From positions 248,001 to 312,000 of the forward strand of contig NZ_CAXMZT010000004.1 in the NCBI RefSeq assembly GCF_964199965.1: a stretch of DNA of 64,000 bases, in the 5' to 3' direction. Position numbers and translations under genes: made by a program. The notes under the pieces were generated by a model, which was not told where the DNA came from, ran no database searches, and saw only the letters and a program-made list of their open reading frames with translations. Shown one piece after another: positions 16,784 to 24,835 of the stretch. How positions within the stretch are numbered: position 1 is the stretch's first letter; each line of letters begins with the position of its first letter. Source of the stretch: JAFIFT01 sp020051095. GTDB lineage: Bacteria > Pseudomonadota > Gammaproteobacteria > Legionellales > Legionellaceae.

Positions 16784-17689
16784 ATGAACCCTGTCGTTTA
16801 TATTGCCAACCCTTTTCTTAAGCCGTTAATCCCGTTATTACATCAAGATTGGACCATACAGTGTGCCTGGGATACTATCGGAGAAGATAACATTGTCTGT
16901 ATGGCGACCTCAGTATGGGACAAAGTAGATGATGAATTTCTAAATCAGTTTCCTTTACTTAAAATGATTAGTCATTTAGGTATCGGTCTGGACAATATTG
17001 ACTTAAAAGCTATCCAAAATAAGGACATCCAATTGGAATCTCAGCCTCAGGCTGGTATTCATGATACCTCGGAACTGGCTTTAGCATTACTATTAAGCCT
17101 AACTCGTAAGCTACAACTTAACGATCGATATATAAGAGATAATAAATGGCCTGCCCGTGAACCTCGTTGTCTTGGCAATAATTTGTACAACAAACGCCTG
17201 GGATTAGTTGGCTTAGGTAAAATAGGGAAAACCATAGCACGTTTTGCCCAACCCTTTGGAATGATAATCAATTATACGGCGTCATCGCCAAAAGAATCTG
17301 ATTATCACTATTTTCAAGATGTTAATTCTTTGGCTAAACACAGTGATTATCTGGTGATTTGTTGTTCGGGGGGTGAACAAACTAAGCATCTAATCAATAA
17401 AGAAGTTCTATCACTTCTTGGACCCCAAGGCTATCTAATCAATGTTTCCAGAGGCAGCGTTCTTGATGAACAAGCATTAATCGACGCCTTGCAAAAACAT
17501 ACCATCGCGGGGGCTGCCCTTGATGTGTTTACCAATGAACCTCATGTTGCAGATGAATTAAAGCAAATGGAAAACGTTTTACTCTCGCCGCATATGGGTA
17601 GCTCCACCCACGAAAATCTAGAGGCTATGTTTAATCTACAAGCCTGCCAGCTGAATAATTATTTGCACCACGTTTTATTTAAGCAATAA
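16784..17689 (+). CDS. D-isomer-specific 2-hydroxyacid dehydrogenase
   Basis: The start MNPVVYIANP fits the family and has AAGGA 9 nt upstream; an ATG at 16724 with AGGA is an alternative adding 20 atypical residues. The protein (301 residues) has an NAD-binding 'GLVGLGKIGKTIARFA' motif and the three catalytic positions: Arg in LINVSRGSVLDEQAL, Glu in DVFTNEPHV, and His in LLSPHMGSST. It should reduce a 2-ketoacid with NAD(P)H or the reverse. A methyltransferase gene follows 9 bp downstream, so the two form an operon, possibly for a small metabolite. Confidence 0.88.
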   Translation: MNPVVYIANPFLKPLIPLLHQDWTIQCAWDTIGEDNIVCMATSVWDKVDDEFLNQFPLLKMISHLGIGLDNIDLKAIQNKDIQLESQPQAGIHDTSELALALLLSLTRKLQLNDRYIRDNKWPAREPRCLGNNLYNKRLGLVGLGKIGKTIARFAQPFGMIINYTASSPKESDYHYFQDVNSLAKHSDYLVICCSGGEQTKHLINKEVLSLLGPQGYLINVSRGSVLDEQALIDALQKHTIAGAALDVFTNEPHVADELKQMENVLLSPHMGSSTHENLEAMFNLQACQLNNYLHHVLFKQ

Positions 17690-17698
17690 AGGACTATT

Positions 17699-18502
17699 AT
17701 GAGCACAAGCTATATTTTAAATACGAATGAAAAAGCCCGACAACGATTATCCTTACAACATCAACTCTATGTTGACAGTAGCCTTGAGCTACTGCATAAA
17801 GCTGGCATTGAAAAAGGAATGACAGGTTTAGAGATTGGTTGTGGCGCCGGCGATATGACCAAAGAGCTATCGCGTTTAGTTGGGAATAATGGGAATATAC
17901 TCACCATTGATTTTAGTCCAGAACAAATCGCATACGTTAAAAAATTAACCCACGACTTAACCAATATTCGTTATAAAGTATGGGATGTTAATCAAATATC
18001 CCAGTTAGATGAGACCTTCGATTTTATCTACTGCCGAATGGTATTACACCATTTATCAAACGCTTCTCATGCTATCGGTGAGATGAAAAAATGTCTTAAC
18101 CCAGGCGGCGTTGTTATTTGCGAAGAGCCTTCAATTTTTGAATCGGCGGTTTGTTACCCCGAATCCAAAGACCAACAACAATTTGTCAATTATGTCCAAT
18201 CTTGCTTTAGTCAGAATAATAAAGATTATAAAATAGCCTTTAGGATGGAACAGGAATTTCGCAACGTGGGAATGCAAATTACTGCTCATGGATTATATGA
18301 ACCATTGCTCACAACACGTGATGAGAAAATGATATATCCAATGGCATTAGATGATATTACTTCCCAGCTTTTAGATTCAAAGCTTACTACGAAAAAAGAC
18401 GTTGATAATTTATTAAGCAATCTCATCGAATTAGCCAAGTCAGAGACAACGTTAAGTTGGATAAGAATGCATCAAGTGGTCGCGAAAGTTGAACCGTTAT
18501 AG
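17699..18502 (+). CDS. Class I SAM-dependent methyltransferase
   Basis: The 267-residue protein has motif I 'GLEIGCGAGDMTKEL', the acidic SAM-ribose residue in 'ILTIDFSPEQIAYVKK', and motif IV/post-IV 'FDFIYCRMVLHHL' as in small-molecule methyltransferases of the UbiE type. It begins 9 bp after the hydroxyacid dehydrogenase and is probably co-transcribed. A 288-bp gap separates it from the RiPP-like operon on the same strand. Its acceptor is unknown, and a link with that operon is possible but unproven. Confidence 0.85.
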   Translation: MSTSYILNTNEKARQRLSLQHQLYVDSSLELLHKAGIEKGMTGLEIGCGAGDMTKELSRLVGNNGNILTIDFSPEQIAYVKKLTHDLTNIRYKVWDVNQISQLDETFDFIYCRMVLHHLSNASHAIGEMKKCLNPGGVVICEEPSIFESAVCYPESKDQQQFVNYVQSCFSQNNKDYKIAFRMEQEFRNVGMQITAHGLYEPLLTTRDEKMIYPMALDDITSQLLDSKLTTKKDVDNLLSNLIELAKSETTLSWIRMHQVVAKVEPL

Positions 18503-18715
18503 GCAAATTTAGAGTATCATTTTGTCTTGCATTAAAAGAACTGGTTTATTTCCCTTATCCCCTCACCACATTGTTCAAGAATGTTAGCTTTATTTTATGA
18601 GGTGGTTACACCAACCTTTCTGAAATATTTCTTCAAGAGCCAAAGGAAGCCAAATTAAGTTAGATCAATTAGCAAACCCTACGCCCATTATATTTTTATG
18701 TTGTCTAAAATATTT

Positions 18716-18744
18716 TTGCATCAATAATTATATGTATATAAAAT
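18716..18744 (+). promoter_or_regulatory. Possible sigma-70 promoter of the RiPP-like operon
   Basis: TTGCAT (18716-18721) and TAAAAT (18739-18744) are spaced by 17 bp in an AT-rich gap, 47 bp before the ATP-grasp start. Only a moderate match to consensus. Confidence 0.3.
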
Positions 18745-18790
18745 AAACGACTATATGGAGTAGTTGTGATACGTAGGTGATGAAGTAGAA

Positions 18791-19954
18791 ATGAAAAAAG
18801 TATTAATCATTGGCTCAAAGTTTCAATATGGAGAGATAGATTTCACATTTCTGAAAGGGAAAAACTTAGATATATATTTATCTTACCTAGAAGGTGACAT
18901 CCCCTTAAAGAATGCAAGGGCTGTTTTTTATAAAGAGCTTGATACTAAATCTATCAAAGACATTATTATAGAAAATGAAATTACCGTCTTAGTTTGCTAT
19001 AAAGATGATTTCCTCTACTCAGCCGCAGAAATTAGAACCCAATGCAATTTACCAGGCTTACAATTAAGTGAGGTTAGAAAATATAAACATAAAAGTGTGA
19101 TGTATGATTTAGCCTCTGAAAAAGTAAAAACGTCCCCTTATATCCAATACTCACATGAATTGCGGTTTTCAGATTTGATTACAACATTAGGTGAACCACC
19201 TTTCTTCATAAAACCTGATAATCTAGCTGGTGCAGAAGGAAGTATGAAGCTTTCAAATGAAGCTGATTTTCAGTTGTGGAAGGAATACTATTCAAAGTAT
19301 TACTCAGGAAGTATTATTCAACCCTTTTTAAATGAAAAGCTATATCACTGCGAACTGATAGTTCAGGACAATAAAGAACTATATAACCTTGCACGGGTAT
19401 ATTCTTATCCAAACCATAATTTTTTGGATGGAAAAATAATTGTAAGCCTACCAATAACAGATTCAGAAATAAAAAGGAAAGTGGAAGAAGCAGCATCATT
19501 GGTTCGTGAAGCACTGGGTTTTAAAAATGGTTTAATGCACACGGAGTTTTTTGTTTCAAGTGATAAAGAAATCACCTTTCTTGAGACGAATGTTAGACAA
19601 GTTGGTGGTACAATCAGTCTAATACACAAAGATATAATAGGTATGTCCTTTGAGACTGCATTGATATTAATTGAATCAGACATTGCCATAGAGCAGTTTG
19701 ACATTGATGAAAGCCATTACCATTTTGCTGGTTATATTCCACAAAATGCTGGAGTGGTTTCAAGATTCAATATGCCAGAGTTTCAAGGAGAAGTTGAAGT
19801 TAACTTCAGAGTAAAAATTGGTGATAAACTTAAAAGCCCAATATCAACCAGTAACGCTGCTGCTTCTATATTTGGGAAATATGATGATTATCAAAAAATG
19901 ATGTTTGATTTTCATTTTATAGAGCGGAACCAACTAGTTGAATACGTGCCATAA
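18791..19954 (+). CDS. ATP-grasp ligase of the RiPP-like operon
   Basis: The 387-residue protein has a pre-ATP-grasp N-terminal domain and an ATP-grasp fold: 'PPFFIKPDNLAGAEGSMKL' with the ATP-binding Lys141 and glycine loop, and 'LMHTEFFVSSDKEITFLETNVRQ' read in two parts with the Mg-binding Glu/Asn pair (ExN). It resembles carboxylate-amine/amino-acid ligases of the BL00235 type more than the RimK-like graspetide cyclases. It should activate a carboxylate as acyl phosphate and join it to a nucleophile. As the first gene before a putative precursor peptide, sulfur carrier, YcaO and TfuA, it may ligate an amino acid to, or cyclise, the peptide. That role is inferred. Confidence 0.85.
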   Translation: MKKVLIIGSKFQYGEIDFTFLKGKNLDIYLSYLEGDIPLKNARAVFYKELDTKSIKDIIIENEITVLVCYKDDFLYSAAEIRTQCNLPGLQLSEVRKYKHKSVMYDLASEKVKTSPYIQYSHELRFSDLITTLGEPPFFIKPDNLAGAEGSMKLSNEADFQLWKEYYSKYYSGSIIQPFLNEKLYHCELIVQDNKELYNLARVYSYPNHNFLDGKIIVSLPITDSEIKRKVEEAASLVREALGFKNGLMHTEFFVSSDKEITFLETNVRQVGGTISLIHKDIIGMSFETALILIESDIAIEQFDIDESHYHFAGYIPQNAGVVSRFNMPEFQGEVEVNFRVKIGDKLKSPISTSNAAASIFGKYDDYQKMMFDFHFIERNQLVEYVP

Positions 19955-19978
19955 ATTTTAAAAACTAAGGGGTACGAT

Positions 19979-20119
19979 ATGACTAATAAGAAATTTCTTG
20001 AACCTATTGATACCCAAGATGACCAAAAAGAATTACTTCTGAAGGAAATTTTAGAAGACTTAGATGAAAATACATTGGAAATGAATTATATCTCTCTAAA
20101 CGAAATATCATTTGAATGA
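19979..20119 (+). CDS. Putative RiPP precursor peptide (46 residues)
   Basis: A short frame lies between the ATP-grasp and ThiS-like genes with a strong Shine-Dalgarno (aaggggtacgatATG). The peptide begins MTNKKFLEPIDTQD, has a very acidic helical middle (KELLLKEILEDLDENTL) and ends MNYISLNEISFE. Small size, acidic leader-like helix, good ribosome-binding site and position directly before modifying enzymes are the classic signs of a RiPP precursor. No double-Gly or other cleavage site is evident; the last 12-16 residues with their IS..IS pattern are the likeliest core. There is no Cys, so azoline chemistry would need Ser/Thr, whereas backbone thioamidation fits any residue. Confidence 0.6.
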   Translation: MTNKKFLEPIDTQDDQKELLLKEILEDLDENTLEMNYISLNEISFE

Positions 20120-20131
20120 TCGAGGTTCATA

Positions 20132-20377
20132 GTGAAACTATCTTTACCGCCAATGTTCGAAAATAATCACCGAAATATTGATATAATGGATAATTTTTTA
20201 TTGATTGATGTCTTGAAAAATCATTTAGGAGAAGATTTTAGATATTTTTTTGATTCTAATAAACCACAGGGATACATTCAGTTTTTTTTAAATGGAAAGC
20301 AAATACAAGATGTAAATAATCTTTATTTGAAGAATCAAGACAATCTAGAGATTATATCACCCTTATCAGGAGGGTAA
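20132..20377 (+). CDS. ThiS/MoaD-like sulfur-carrier protein
   Basis: The start is GTG at 20132, 12 bp after the precursor stop, and the product is 81 residues. Features of the ubiquitin-like sulfur carriers are the central 'YIQFFLNGKQIQD' strand pair, 'LKNQDNLEIISPLSGG' near the end, and the terminal Gly-Gly that is adenylated and thiocarboxylated by an E1-like enzyme. In the archaeal McrA thioamidation system, TfuA hydrolyses ThiS thiocarboxylate to supply sulfide to YcaO. A carrier encoded between precursor and YcaO/TfuA therefore fits a dedicated sulfur supply. No E1 (ThiF/MoeB) gene is in the operon. Confidence 0.8.
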   Translation: MKLSLPPMFENNHRNIDIMDNFLLIDVLKNHLGEDFRYFFDSNKPQGYIQFFLNGKQIQDVNNLYLKNQDNLEIISPLSGG

Positions 20378-20383
20378 TTTTTA

Positions 20384-21409
20384 ATGCCCCAAAGATTTAT
20401 TTCCGAATTAAATACATTCAAAAATATACAACAGTATATAGCCGAAATAGGCATTAGCAGAATCTCAAATTTAAGTTATCTAGATGAATCAATAGATATA
20501 AAAGTTTATTCAGCAATCAGGCCAAGCTCCAAATCACTCTGTGTCAGCATGGGTAAAGGGTTTAATGACACATCAGCTAAAGTTGGGGCATGTATGGAGT
20601 CAATAGAATCACACTATGCCGAAAATATGTCCAAGCCTGATTTTATAGGCTCTATAAATGAACTAAGAGAAAAAAATTATCCCTTTATCGATTTTGATAA
20701 ACTAAGTAAAGCAGTAAATATTAGTCCGGATTATAAACTAGAATGGTATCTAGGTAATTGGTTATTAAAAAAAGGTAGTCATTATATACCTAAGAATTTA
20801 CTATCTTTGAATAGTAATATTCTGGATAACATACTGTTTGGCTATAACTCCTCTGGCCTGGCGTCTGGAAATAATTTTGATGAAGCTCTTACTTGTAGTT
20901 TTTTAGAGTGCATTGAAAGAGATGCTGAAATATCTGGTATGAAAACTTCTCTCACTGTTCAAAGAAAGCATCTTGATAAATTTACATTATCAAAAAATCT
21001 TGATGTCAAATTTTTTATTTTTAAAAATCCATTTAATCTACCTGTAATAGCTGCCTATTTAATTGAGCAAAACCCTATGTTTAATAGAATAATATTCAAA
21101 GGTACAGCTTGCCATTTCAATAAGGAAATCGCTCTACAAAAGGCTATTCTAGAAGCATGGCAAACAAAAATAGGTGTAATATCAGGAACGAGAGATGATT
21201 TAAATGATGGACACTATTTATATCGAGGTAAAAACCAATTTTTAGAATATGAAGAATCAATTAATTTTTCTGATATTGATTCATTTGATATTGGATTGGA
21301 TGAACAAGTTAATTTTATTAAAAAATTACTTATCCAAAATAACTGTGACTTGCTATATTACACTTTCCATGCCTCTGTAATCACCGTCCTTAAATCATTC
21401 ATACTATGA
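20384..21409 (+). CDS. YcaO-domain protein (probable backbone thioamide synthetase)
   Basis: The 341-residue protein carries YcaO ATP-binding signatures: 'SMGKGFNDTSAKVGACMESIE' region with Glu72/Glu75, 'GNNFDEALTCSFLECIERDAE' with Glu175/Glu178, and 'ALQKAILEAWQTKIG' followed by SGTRDDL. YcaO enzymes phosphorylate a peptide amide oxygen so that it can be replaced; with TfuA they make thioamides. The protein ends at 'VITVLKSFIL', which aligns with the strand where other YcaOs continue (VVPGLE), so it lacks their final 20-60 residues. There is no azoline-type Pro-rich tail. The TGA overlaps the TfuA ATG (ATGA), a tight coupling. Confidence 0.9.
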   Translation: MPQRFISELNTFKNIQQYIAEIGISRISNLSYLDESIDIKVYSAIRPSSKSLCVSMGKGFNDTSAKVGACMESIESHYAENMSKPDFIGSINELREKNYPFIDFDKLSKAVNISPDYKLEWYLGNWLLKKGSHYIPKNLLSLNSNILDNILFGYNSSGLASGNNFDEALTCSFLECIERDAEISGMKTSLTVQRKHLDKFTLSKNLDVKFFIFKNPFNLPVIAAYLIEQNPMFNRIIFKGTACHFNKEIALQKAILEAWQTKIGVISGTRDDLNDGHYLYRGKNQFLEYEESINFSDIDSFDIGLDEQVNFIKKLLIQNNCDLLYYTFHASVITVLKSFIL

Positions 21410-22455
21410 TAGAGCAAATAATATTTATAGAATCAACGCTAAGCCATGCTGAAGCGTCAAACTATGTTACAAAAGAAACTCTACTGCTACCATCAATTAA
21501 AAGAGGCGATTTAATTGTTTCATTAAAAAACAATAAGAACTTGAAAAGAGTTGTAATAGTTGATGGGATTTTTGAACAATGTCCATCGATAACTCATAAA
21601 GAAATCATGTGGGCAATTCAAAGTGGTATTGAAGTTGTAGGTATATCATCAATTGGTGCTTTAAGAGCTGTTGAACTCAGAGCATATGGAATGAAAGGAT
21701 ATGGTGAAATATATAATGACTATTTAACTGGAGTTATTGATGGAGATGATGAAGTAGCGCTATCGTTTATAAATTTTGATAGAAATCTATACAAAACAAT
21801 CCCTCTTGTTAATCTTCGCAAAACCATTCTAAATCTCTTTGATAAACCGGTATTTGATTCACTAATTAGAGAACTGCGGCAAATACACTATAGAGACAGG
21901 ACATGGGATAATATAAAAAAAGTTCTCGATCCCATTACCTATAATGCAATATATAATAACTACATTGACTTAAAGAAAGATGATGTTCTCAAATATCTAT
22001 CAAAGCATAATGATCTCCCAAAAAGGGTAAATCTAAAATCAAATATGCCTGCGATGAATATTAATTTTAAAAGTTTATATGTGAAGTGCAGTTTTAGAAA
22101 TGAATTAGACATGATAAGAGAAGGTATAATAGACCTCCAATATGACAAATATTCGAATATTACAACAAATGATGGACAAGTAACTTCTGGAATATTAAAA
22201 ATATTAGATCTGGATGAAAAATATCAAACTGCATTGACCTTTTTACTCAACCAGCTAAATTATTTTGACTATAAAAACAAGCATATTTCACAGTTTTTGA
22301 AAAAATTAATAAAAGAAAATGAGTTCAAATTTCAAACTAATCTAATAGATTATTTTGACCAAATTGGCATCCAAAAAGAACATTTCAAACCAATCTTTAA
22401 TGGTCTTTTGAAACTATCCAAGTTCTTTAAATTCTCAATAAATACAACCACCTAA
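21406..22455 (+). CDS. TfuA-like protein, YcaO partner
   Basis: The 349-residue protein has the TfuA core in its first third: 'VVIVDGIFEQCPSITHKEIM' region (residues 49-68), 'ISSIGALRAVELRAYGMKGYG' region (80-100) and 'GVIDGDDEVAL' (109-119). TfuA works with YcaO in thioamidation, where it hydrolyses thiocarboxylated ThiS to release sulfide. The remaining 200 residues are not conserved in a way I recognise and may bind the peptide or carrier. It overlaps YcaO by 4 bp and is the last gene of the operon; a convergent gene overlaps its stop by 4 bp. Confidence 0.9.
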   Translation: MIEQIIFIESTLSHAEASNYVTKETLLLPSIKRGDLIVSLKNNKNLKRVVIVDGIFEQCPSITHKEIMWAIQSGIEVVGISSIGALRAVELRAYGMKGYGEIYNDYLTGVIDGDDEVALSFINFDRNLYKTIPLVNLRKTILNLFDKPVFDSLIRELRQIHYRDRTWDNIKKVLDPITYNAIYNNYIDLKKDDVLKYLSKHNDLPKRVNLKSNMPAMNINFKSLYVKCSFRNELDMIREGIIDLQYDKYSNITTNDGQVTSGILKILDLDEKYQTALTFLLNQLNYFDYKNKHISQFLKKLIKENEFKFQTNLIDYFDQIGIQKEHFKPIFNGLLKLSKFFKFSINTTT

Positions 22456-23687
22456 TTGTATTGTAAGCGGAAGCATGCTGATAAAAATGATGCATTTTCC
22501 GGAAGAGGTAGGTCTGAGCTCCCTATCAACTGATGAGTAAAATTGATATCTTCCTTTAGGAGGTCTTTTGGGGAAAGAACTAGTTTTTCATTTTTATGAC
22601 TTCTTTGTAATGAAGCTTTGATAATTGCCATTTGAGCAACTTTATAGAAAATAGTGTTTTCCGCACCAGATGAAGTTGAGATCCTGTTACAGTATTCGAT
22701 GAAAGCTTCCATCGTTTCTTTTACTAACTTTCCAATATTTGGCAACGTATTTGGCTTCACCAGATAATCATCCATATTCAATGAGTAATATAACGAAAAT
22801 TCAGATTCCAAAGGTGTGAGTTTATCTGCAACCATAAATATCGGCATTGATTCAGGTTTGTAATATTCTAATAAGGCACTTTTAATTAAATGAATTGGCG
22901 CATAAGATTCATTATTTGCTGGTAAATAACCTGGTTTTGCTCCATTAATTAACGAGAATAAATGGTTAATAATTTCCCTTGAAAAGTAATTAGAAGTAAT
23001 TTTGTCCTCATACTGCATTAAGTTGATTATATAATTGTACAAAGGGATGTTCATATTATAAGAGTGTGTAGCAATGGGTTGTTCTTCCATGTATGCAATA
23101 AACCGCTCATCCTTTTTTGCTTCCTCCTCCCAACTTTCCGGAAATATAATTATCTCGCCTAGCCATTCTGAAGATAGTGCGTCAGCAATCTCTTTGAAGA
23201 CGTAAAACTGATCTCTTAACTTAACAGGAGCTTTAACTTCGTTTACATGTATTGATTTATACAGCGCTGTGTATTTTCTTTTATCAAACTCTTTGTTCAT
23301 CAGTAAAAATGATGTTCGAGAGCCGGCTCTTAACTCCAATAACCCCGATGGTTGATAAGCATTTTGTTTTTTTATAAATCTTGTATAAGGGAAAAAATCA
23401 CCTGGTTTATATATCTTCCAAGGAGAAAGCCAATGTTCATTTTCAATATACATCTCAAAATTATTTTTGATTACAAGTGAAAATGGTGTTCTCTTAAGAG
23501 ATTTTTCATGTGAGGGATATTTAAAGGAGAATCCATCACCAACCAACTCTCCATAAGAATACTTAAGTTTAATAAGACTTTTCGGAGTTAAAGTACTATT
23601 TTCTGAAATGATTTGATAAAGACGCGGATTAACTTTTGCTATGTTGTTTTGTTCTTCAAGCCAAGAAGTCGATTCTATTCTTCCCAT
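22452..23687 (-). CDS. Uncharacterised 411-residue protein convergent with the RiPP-like operon
   Basis: No family was recognised. It has no signal peptide or membrane span and appears globular, with an N-terminal half rich in Lys and aromatic residues (GFSFKYPSHEKSLKRTPFSLV) and a helical C-terminal half (KLVKETMEAFIEYCNRI). It overlaps the TfuA stop by 4 bp from the opposite strand. This closeness suggests long co-inheritance, though function in the same pathway (for example immunity, peptide processing or effector delivery) is only a guess. The start is taken as the first ATG of the frame. Confidence 0.6.
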   Translation of the reverse strand: MGRIESTSWLEEQNNIAKVNPRLYQIISENSTLTPKSLIKLKYSYGELVGDGFSFKYPSHEKSLKRTPFSLVIKNNFEMYIENEHWLSPWKIYKPGDFFPYTRFIKKQNAYQPSGLLELRAGSRTSFLLMNKEFDKRKYTALYKSIHVNEVKAPVKLRDQFYVFKEIADALSSEWLGEIIIFPESWEEEAKKDERFIAYMEEQPIATHSYNMNIPLYNYIINLMQYEDKITSNYFSREIINHLFSLINGAKPGYLPANNESYAPIHLIKSALLEYYKPESMPIFMVADKLTPLESEFSLYYSLNMDDYLVKPNTLPNIGKLVKETMEAFIEYCNRISTSSGAENTIFYKVAQMAIIKASLQRSHKNEKLVLSPKDLLKEDINFTHQLIGSSDLPLPENASFLSACFRLQYN

Positions 23688-24352
23688 TATGCCAACCCTT
23701 TGATTACCATATACTTAAAACGGCCATCTCGACCAACATATGTACCATATTTTTTTTGGTTAATATGTTGAAGTACTTAAAAATCTATAATATTATGTTC
23801 CCAGAATTAAATATGGATAAAAGAGTTTTCATGTAGGGACAGTGAGAATACTGTTTGGCGACCGCATTCCCACTGGAAAAATGCATGGTTAAATACATCG
23901 TAAATCATACCATAATTTAACAAAAGAGCTAAACTTTTTTTATCATTGCTCTTTTTAATTATACCTTCAATGCAAATTCTCTCCATTTTATTTGTTAACC
24001 TATTTAGTGTTTTCACAATAATAAATGAACGCGTTAAGGAGAGCACTCATGTTAAATCAAACCTAGTCTAATTATTAAATCTTATCAACAAGCTTCAAGC
24101 AACTGCATAAACAAAAAGTGAATGCTATTTTGTGCTTGGCTAATATAACAGTGTTGAAAAAACAGCTCTAACACATCGTTTTGATGAACTTAGACCTGTA
24201 TTGATATCTCTTTTTCAATTGGTGCTTGAGGTAACTGCTAGATTTGTTAAAACAAAGCTAAACATAGGACTGTAATTTTCATGCGTAAATGTATGTTATT
24301 AAGCAAAATATAGGCTCGATAACAATTTCTAAATTTGTATAGGGTAAAGACA
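23688..24352. other. Intergenic region, no supported gene
   Basis: A 79-codon minus-strand frame at 23807-24046 has no start context or family match. No terminator or repeat stands out. Upstream of 23687 it should hold the promoter of the 411-residue gene. Confidence 0.35.
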
Positions 24353-24541
24353 ATGGATTTAAAAACGGATAGCTATTCTAGTTGCTTGTTATATTTAAAA
24401 GACAGTCATGGATTTTCCGAGGGAGATTTATCAAATTTGCTCGAAGTTCCTCAAGAAGTAATTAAATTTTTCATCAATCCCGAAGAAGTTAGAAAACTAG
24501 ATTTGTTAAAAGAAGTCTTACAAAAAGAAGGGCATATATAA
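24353..24541 (+). CDS. Small protein with helix-turn-helix-like segment
   Basis: I chose ATG at 24353 over the TTG/GTG-type start 18 bp earlier; the upstream 'gggtaaag' can serve as ribosome-binding site. The 62-residue product has a stretch (GFSEGDLSNLLEVPQEVIKFF) that resembles the recognition region of XRE-type helix-turn-helix domains. It may be a small regulator. It lies directly before the AbiE remnants. Confidence 0.4.
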   Translation: MDLKTDSYSSCLLYLKDSHGFSEGDLSNLLEVPQEVIKFFINPEEVRKLDLLKEVLQKEGHI

Positions 24542-24580
24542 TACAGACAACCAATTAAAGCTAATTAACTCGGGCTTTAG

Positions 24581-24835
24581 TCAGAGTATGGTGTAATTTC
24601 ACAAATCCCCATTGACCGTTTAACTATCATTACGACTGGTCGTAAAGGGGTCTATAACACAGCTTATGGCGTTATTGAATTTACACATACCAAACGTACC
24701 GTTATTGATATCCTTGAAAGCACATCTAAAGTAAATGGGCGCCCTCCTAGAATCGCCGCCAAAGAAACCGCTTTGCGAGATATCAAGCGTGTAGGCCGTA
24801 ATATTAATTTAATTAGTTCGGAAGAATTAGCATAA
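24581..24835 (+). pseudogene. AbiEi-like antitoxin, C-terminal remnant
   Basis: A frame without a start codon reads VISQIPIDRLTIITTGRKGV, then 'RTVIDILESTSKVNGRPPRIAAKETALRD' in two parts, as in the C-terminal part of AbiEi/type IV antitoxins. A TAG stops the frame just upstream at 24578. It ends where the AbiEii-like frame begins, which is the normal order of an abiE operon. Confidence 0.55.

Noticed and set aside
20384..21409. YcaO considered as an azoline synthetase
   Set aside because: There is no Cys in the candidate precursor, no Pro-rich C-terminus and no partner ocin-ThiF or dehydrogenase, while TfuA and ThiS-like genes point to thioamidation.
23807..24046. 79-codon minus-strand frame near the 411-aa gene
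   Set aside because: No start context and no family-like pattern; not included in the RiPP-like locus.
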